Assembly: GCA_038501625.1 (NCBI GenBank)
Contig: JAZAYU010000081.1
Span: 1,054,001 to 1,118,000 of the forward strand
Source: Corbicula japonica
Taxonomy: Eukaryota > Mollusca > Bivalvia > Venerida > Cyrenidae
DNA: 64,000 nt
Direction of reading: 5' to 3'
Shown here: one piece after another, positions 25,801 to 34,800 of the stretch
How positions within the stretch are numbered: the stretch's first letter is position 1
How the letters are laid out: each line of letters starts with the position of its first letter
Program-made: the position numbers and the translations under genes
The notes under the pieces: model-generated
Seen by the model: the letters and a program-made list of their open reading frames with translations, nothing else
The model's database searches: none
What the model was told of the DNA's origin: nothing

Positions 25801-28800
25801 AGAACGGAGATACCGTATAAACAAGATAAACACATAAACAAGATAAACACAGCAATTTAGTAAGAACTTGGTAGTTAACAAAATTCTCAAGAAATATTTT
25901 CAAAGACATAAAGATTTTGAAAAGAAAACAACTGAGGACTGATAATCTACCTTAACAGGTAAAAACATACTCGACTTTGACGTAAAATAAAAAATGCATG
26001 TGCTTTTTTAAAAAAAAGACTTATTAAACTAAGATATGATTAATAAGATTACTTTATAAACTTCTATATTCAAACTTACTCTAAGAAATGAATATACCCT
26101 ATCAATTAACCGGTTTAAGATCCAGCTAGTTCGTAAATGTCTGCATAATATTGACATATCAAGCCGATATAGCATTACAGTAATCTTTACTTTGAGGTTT
26201 TGCTTCTCTAAAAACAGTAAAGGAATGACATTACGGAACATGTGACTGAAACCTTACTCTTAAGTCATATGATTGTCGTGAAGCACATGATTGCGCCACA
26301 GGTGTGTCGGAAGTTTTGTTTCCTGAAAAAAAAATACTCTCCAGTATTTCACAGTCATTGTTTATTAACTAAAATTCACCGTGTCAAACGTTTACATTAC
26401 CCGGTGAATTATCTATTATTCATATTTAATATAAGATATAGAATATAGGACTTGCAGTTGCATAATGTAGTTCGAATTAAGTTCGTTTTCAATTTAGCAA
26501 TTCGAGAAGCAGAAGCAGAAGCAGAAGCTTAACCGTTTGGCTGTATAATAGGCGCTCTTGCCGTACAGGTTCACTCCGTAGTAGTGGCGATATGATTTTT
26601 GTGAGACGAATCATTTCACTGTTTATAACCCATTTAATAGTCATTGTATCTATGTTTTGTTTATTGCAGATCTTCTTAAAAACGAAGAGTACAGATCTGA
26701 GCAGTTCATCGGGTCTATGAAATGTCGCTACCCAGCTAGACTTGGTAGTCTGGGTTCCGAAGCCAGGTATATAGACGAACTTATCATAGAAATTTTTCAA
26801 GCTAAGCTAACGTGGGGTCAACGTGATAACGGAAGTGAAGTACCTCAAGTACCGGCTAACAACACCACTCGGAGAAGATCAGTTGATGAATTAGTTAACA
26901 CAAGTGTAGTGAACTCCACAAAGTGTGGCGATGGTAGCTATCTTGATGACTACAGTGATTTGCATGTTATAGAAGGGAAGATCGCTTATGGTATCCACAA
27001 AGCCAGTATATCCATTCTCGGTATTCTTTTTCTAGAGGTAATACTATTTCAACACCGACGTACATTTTCCTGAAGTTTAGCAAGGCTTATCTCTGTCAAA
27101 TAAAAAAGGCCTGGAATGTTCTTGGGTGCCATTCAAAGTTCACTGAAGTTATTTTATTATAGCAAATCTCAAATTTTGTAGTCAACAGTCAGAGCGCCTG
27201 AGAAGTTACCGGGTCGATGCGAGCTTGTTGTAAGGCGTCGGAGGCCATAAACCTCTTTTTGATCCCAGAGCAGTCCAACATTCCTCTTCAAGTGTTTAGC
27301 ACATAATATTATTCTTTACTGGAAACACTGGCTTCTCTTTTAAGTTCAAACATATACGAGGCGATACTATAAAGAAAATGTTCTGCAAGCTATATCACAT
27401 AGCGGATAATTAGAAAGTTGAGATAGAAATTTTAAGAAACGGCAAATTTATACCTAACGTTTACAAATTTTAAAGTGCAGTTTTTGTTGTCTTCTCACTG
27501 AATTTCTCTTTGAATTTCTCTCTTATTGTATATGCTAAATTAATTGGATAGTCTTATTTCCAGAACACATAAATTTAGGAGAGACTTTGTATCCATTATA
27601 ACAAATGTCAGCGTCTGTTAGTTTTTCAAACCACATCTATGTTATATGTTCCTTTCTGAAAGATCACAGGGTTTCTTGATAACAGGATGGGTCCTTTACC
27701 TATTCTGTAAAGTGCATATAAATTCGATTTAGTAAGAAGATACTGGAGAAGTAGTATATTTTTACAATTTTGAAACATCATGCGTCTGTTATATATCAAA
27801 CAAAATACAAAACATTTCTTATTAACGTTTTTGACCTGACTTTTTAGTGATGCCGTTTTAGCCGTGCGTTTCTATTGCACTTTATACGTTTAGACAGACG
27901 CAGTTATTGCGTTGATCACATTGCGAGTTCAATAACCAGCTATTCCAACTTAACTTACTCGGAAGCGATGACATATAAGATAAATACACACAAATCTTAA
28001 AAAAAAAGCGTGACAAAGTAGAACTTAGGGTAATCGACATGTGCCTGTAAATGTAACTTTCCATTTTTCGTTCCGGTGAAACAGGATAAATGCATATACT
28101 AGTACATGTAACAGTGAAACAAGTGCATATAAATGTAAAGATGAAACTGAAATTATAAATTTTATTTTGATAGAAATGAAAATGAGATTACATGTTGTGA
28201 CCTGCTTTAACAATAGTTTCTTCTTTTTCAGAGCGCGTTCAAAATATTCTGTCTAGGAAAAGAAATGAAAGAACACAAGCTAGAGGTAATCATATCCACT
28301 TGAATAACTACAGCCTTTACAGTTTGTATACTTGTTCACCATCGAATTCCGGAATTGTTTGTTAAGTACCATAACTCACATTGGCATTTTGCATACATGT
28401 TCTTAATTAAAATAATGAAAAAACGTAAAACGAAGCAGAATATAAGTTATAATAAGCATATTTGACGAGCTTAGTAATCCTTGCGCTGCTCGTACATGCG
28501 ACGCTCACTCCACACTCAAAACAATGTTTTCATCAAAAAACACAATATGTTCAAACATAAGTATCCTTCCGTCTCCTCTGGATTCCCCTATGTGTTTTCC
28601 ATCAAAATCCTTCATTTCTTGTTCCGTTATGCATTCCCATGACTGCCCATGAACAGGCTTAATCAAACCGAGGCTGCAGTATTTTCATATTTGTCGTGTT
28701 CGGTGGCTTTCAAAGTTCCCTTTTCATCTTTTTCAACAACTTATATCATCCGAAGTCTGTAAAAAGTAAATTGTGCTTGGTAATTATTTTACTCAGACCT

Positions 28801-31800
28801 GAATACGGCAACACATGAATACATTTTTCACAAACCTTTAGTCAGCAATTAATATGTTTTCACAATTTTAGCCTTTCGCAATTTTTGCAGGATGTATTCA
28901 TCAATAATGCAACACAAGTTCGATTGTCGTATACATTTGTTAATTTGAAAAAAAGAATGTAATGGAAAATATTTATTGATGGCCAGATTATTGTCACCTA
29001 TTTACGTGTGTATGCTCAGTTAAAATTATGGACTTATTATCAAGCACGCACTTTAAGACAAGAAAATACCGTTTGCATCAGAACTCTTACAGTTTAACAA
29101 GTACAACATATCTGAAAATCGTCACCAGGTAAACACTTATCTTCAATATTTTGCAGTAATATGACAAAGATATGTCTAGATTTTAAGTAATTTGAGAACG
29201 TCTTTTTCATTTCCATCTACGGTTTCAAAATTAAATCACGTTGCTATAATTGTAAACAGCTTGTCAATAATACTTCTTGCCAGCCAAATGTTAGTGTTTT
29301 CTGTTAACGCCTAATTTACGTTTACTGAAACACAAACAAAATAAAACTCTTATTACCCAGCACACATACATAAACAATAAAAGTATCGTAACGGTAGGAC
29401 TTTAAATAGCTGAAAGTAACGTCTAAAATCTAAAAACCTATTGGTGCATATATATCGTTCGGTCATGAGTTATAATAATGTCGGTTGTTTACGATGCATT
29501 CCAAAATATTATCACCTCAAAATCGGAAGGAGGAAAGGAAACTTTCTCTCAATTTCTTAAAAACTATATTCGGTGTAGCTGATTAGATGTATTCCAAAAT
29601 GTTCCGGTCTCGAATACCGAAAGTAGATATGAAAAGAAACTTTCTCAAATTAAGCAAAATTCGATATAGACCTAAATCTTGCCTGAAATATATATTTCTT
29701 TAATTGATTTTAAATTTTAGATTTTATAACAATTGCAATATTTGTCCACCACCACCTCAGCTACAAGGGTAACCCACATAAGGAGTGCAAAACGCACGTC
29801 GGTTCAAATCATGTGTGGACTTCCAGAATCCGTATACACACCTCTTTGGTGTTGATGTTTTGTATTCAAATTTTCAATTTATTTAAGAAGAATTTTAAAA
29901 GGTTCGAATGCTTATCGATCCTCGCGTAAGTCATACGTCTTTCGATGATAGTCCCCTTGTGAACCAACGGTTATGGTGAGCATGTTATTCTAAAGTAACC
30001 ATAGAAAGAAAACTATTGAATCTTTTTCAAATGATTGAAAGGAAACTCATCTCCTCTTAAAGAATTTAAATGTGTGATTCACACATATAAATATTCTTCC
30101 AGGTGTTTAAGCTCTTTTTCACATCTAATAGATGGTTCATTTAGTAATTTAAAGATAAAAAATAATATTGCCTCTACTGGGGAGCGAACCGGCTCCGTCA
30201 CGGTGACAGCACCTAGCCGATAACACTACCGACTCGGCTAGCCTGGAAACCCGCCCCACAAAAATGATTGATCGGATAGTCCTGAAAAACGTTATCATTA
30301 CTGCATGACATCTGTTACAGATTATTTTACTGATGAAAGTATTGACTATATGTACAGGGAACCTTTTACGACCGCCACACTGCACAAATAGCGCTACTGT
30401 GAATTTCAAATGATATTGCCTCTACTGGGGAGCGAACCCTCACCGTGACGGCGACAGCTCCTAGCCATGCAATTGTGTCAAAGCTACCGACTGAGATTTC
30501 TTAGGAATACAGATCAATTTTATTTATTATAATATTATTTTTAAAGACCCTTGCATTAGTCTAGTCTTTCTAGAAATTAAAAGCTTTAAACTTACGTTTC
30601 ATTATAGCATCATATAGCACATAGGGTATGCATCATTCGCGTAAATAGTTCATAACATAAACAGCCCATGATTTTCATTTCTTATCAATTAGAAAATGCA
30701 TTTTGTTTACTAATAACATCTGGCACTTTACACATTCAATTCGTGATTTATGACAATAAGAACACTTTATTTAATTATTTCATCGTCAGTTCTTAAAATC
30801 AATCGAAGATGATACAAATGCGCAATAAACAGTTCTCACAAACTCGATTAACTCCATTTAATTCCTAATTGGTGTTCTCGAATAACACACAAATTAAGTT
30901 AAGAAAGACTGAAATAAGTTGTGCTTTTGAGGCATGGCTTATTCAGAAAAGACACGAATCTTATTGTTTATTTTAAGTATAAAAATATCTCGAAACGTTT
31001 CGAAGGTCATAGACTTCATGACCTTTGTAACAACCAAAGAACTTTCAGCAAATCTGTGAAAGGTTTGAATTTAAAAAAATACACGAAAAGTTAGAATTAT
31101 AGACAACAATCGTAATTCCATAACCTGCGGGTGAAAATGGTATTATAATGGAACGTTCATAATCTAATTTAGAACCTCCAAATCAGGAACAGACAACAAC
31201 AGTAGATTGTCTGACTGAGACATCAAATCATTACATTAACCTTCTCTTTTAGTGCTTTGACAGTTTTGTAGTGACAGCTTCGTTTGTATTGGATATTGTG
31301 TTCGTCAAGGGTATGCAGCAGTTTACATTACACGAGATTGTGCTGTTTATGGCCACCATTGTACCATGGCGGATTATTCGAGTTGTAAACAGTAAGTGAA
31401 ATTGTCACATTTCATAGAGACTATTTTAATGTTTATATCTCACATGGCACTTATTTTTGGGGAAAAAACGTACTAGCCAGTTTCGGTAGGAATAAAATCT
31501 GTGAACTTCAGTGATTTCCTCGAAACACACTATTGCACTCCTTATTTTCTCTTCCTCTAGATTTTGCGCATTTTAGCGCAAACAATGAATACTGAATTAA
31601 TGAAGAGAATAATTTGTTTTAAGCCAATTTTGCCACACGTTGATACAACGTCAAAAATTTATGATGTAAGGAAAAAATAGAACGCGTTAATGATGAAATA
31701 GCAAGCATGAAACCCTGCTTTAAAAATAAGGACATAAGAGCTCGGAGATGAACATGTGGATCCTATTGTTGTAAATAAGGGCGTGGAACTGTCAGAATAT

Positions 31801-34800
31801 GGCAATGCCCTTGAGGACGTTCTTTTACGAGGAATATTAATCGATTATATTGTGGTTGATTCACTCATTTCTTATGTAAACTGTACTTACCCTAACCCTA
31901 GTCAGTACTGTTATCAGTAAAATAACCCGTTACCGATGTCATGCAGTGATGGTAATGTATATCAGGGCTATCCGATCAACCTTACTTTGGGGTTGTCCCG
32001 GCTAGCTCAGTTGGTTGCGTCGCAGGAATTGCAGTCACTGTCGCCGTGACGGTGCGGGTTCGCTCCCAGCTAGAGGCACTATCTTCTGAAGGCGTTGGGA
32101 TTTGGGTCTTTTGGAAGCGAGGATGAATAAATCTAAATTGACCATGTAAAAAAATAAAACAAGGCTGTAGCTTGGCTGTATGTATTTCATTGTATCGCAT
32201 CACATATTTGCATGGTATTTTAACTCCTACAGTTTTTATATTTTGTTCGTCAGGTCTTGTTGTTGCGATCCAGTATCATCAACATTATCATCTGGTTCTT
32301 TTATATAAACACAAAAAGAAAGTAACACAAGAACTTAAAGATGCCAAGAATGAAATAAATGGACTCAAGGTAGGGATGTCTTCAATACTATCTACTTTTT
32401 ATGATTTATTGTGTTTATTTAACATGCGTATCGACAACTGCCTCTAGTAATATTTTCAACAGAATTAAAATAGAGGTCGAGTTGTAATGATAATGCTATG
32501 TTTTTTATGTTAAACGATATGCAGTTGTCAACTACAAAGAGAAAAGAATTATACTCATAATGTTTCCTCTTACAACAGTTATTTGAAAAGAAGCTAAAAT
32601 ATTACACTGTAAAATTAAGATTTCTTTTCCAGGCATATACAGACGACCTTAAAAAGCTTTGTAAAGATAATGGAATAGCCTACAATTCGATAGATGCCAA
32701 ATTAAGTAAGTATTCACACATTTTTGGTGATGGTTTGTTGCTCAAGTTTGAAATTGGTAAGTTTAGAAAATGAGATCAAGTTCATCCAATAAATTGCTTT
32801 GAATTGACAATTTGTCGCGAATAACAGTTGTATTGTGAAATTTTCATAAGATATTTATTTCGAAGCAACATTAATTCATATATGGTTTTATCAAACAATC
32901 TGATGTTTTCTTTCTATATGTGTTGCATACATTTTTAGGGTATGAACTCGTATTTAGACGCGAAATAAGGTTCTTGAACAAGTCAAAATAAACCATCCTA
33001 TGCATTCGTATAATTCAGTGAAACGAAGTAAGCTGTATTCAAAAGAAATGTGGCATATTTTGGGAAAATATTACGAGACACTTAAGGCAGTGTAAAGTCG
33101 CGCTGAAGGCTGTTCAGCTATCCAGTTTAATAGTGATACTTCTGATTTTAGAGAACGAAGCACAGTGTCCAAGGTTATAAAACTGAGCATGGAAACCAGT
33201 CTCAAATCTCAAGCATCTGATTGGCTGAAATGGCTACCAGTCGCCATTTCAGCCAATCATATGCTTCAGATTTGAGCTGGTTTCCCAACTCAGCTTTATA
33301 ACCTTCAGCCCTGTTCTAATTATAACTGGGGAAGGGTCTACTGACCTAAAAGTATCCTGCAAATATGTAAATAAATATATTTATACAGAGTTAGAAAAAA
33401 CACGCATATCAGATTATTTTCCTAATGTGTTTTATTTTGATTTTCAGATATGTACAGGAAAGTAAAGGCCAAAACCAACTTTATAGGAGCGTTAACAAGT
33501 TTCGCTCTAGGAGGAGCTTTCATGAAGAAACCTTCTTTAATGGAAAATGGCGATTTACACAGTGTCTACGCCATTGACAGAACTATCCAAGGTACTTATC
33601 AACACAATGAAATTTATATATCATAGGAGTTATACTATATAACCATCGATTTGACGTTTACCAGGGTTATAAACGCAAACTTTCTTTTAGGGTTGTTCCA
33701 GTTAGCTAAGTTGGTGACATAATCAGATTTTCATGGCGCTGTCGCCGTACGGTTCGGGTTCGATCCCCAGTATGGGCAAAACCGTTAAAAAATATACATG
33801 AACAAAGCGCATCAATCAACAAACTAGATTTTATATTCTATCACAACACAGGAAAACCGGTTTGAAATGTTCAAAACTTACCAAACTTCATGTCCCTTCG
33901 GACCTTTTTTATTTATTTAGAAATCGATATATGTTTATAGGAATGAAAAGCAAGGATTTTCCAAGCTATCAATCCCTTCAGTATTAATTACATTTAAGAT
34001 ATCCTAGCAATAATTGCAATTTTTTTTTATTTCTTTTTAGTTCTGTGCTGTGTTTCAAAACTTCTTTAGTTATGTCATTCGGATTCGTTGGGCACGAATC
34101 TTATTCATGTTAGTATGGTAAAAATTCTTCTGAAATAACTTTTGTTTTAATATTTCGGCCAGTTTACAGACGGACGGTTTATATAGAGTTGGATCACATT
34201 CAATCACATTAAGGACTAACTTTCTGCTCTGTAATTTCTGCCTTTAGTGTCTCTGTGACAGGCCGGAATTACGTATATTCTCAGATAACCTTTCTAATAT
34301 TTTTCCTATTTCTTCTGATTAGTTCCGCCTGTCATTTTCTCGTTTTGGACAAACCCATTTTTTATTTGGGGACAATACGCCGCTGAACATGGATGCATTA
34401 ATTTAAAAATACTTCATTGAAGGTTCCATGTTAATCGCTATATGTATACTATCTTTTGGATTAGATCATGATTGTACTGTACATATTGAGTTGCGCTTAA
34501 CTCGGGGCTAGGCGGCGTGGGCTGTAATACACACTTCGTTATATGTCCATGAACAGGCTCAATCAAACTGAGCCTGGCATGTTTTCATACTTGTCATGTT
34601 CAACAGCTTTCAAGGTTCCATTTTTATCTGTTTGAAAGGAAACTGTTTCCTTTATTACAGACTGCTCATTTAACATTCTTTGAATAACATAATAAATTAT
34701 GTCATTTATTATGTAATTTGAATTTTCTGAAGAAATTTAACTTCATTCAAATAATTCCTGATGGTTTAACTGGTTTAACACTCGAAGGTACTTTTCTACT

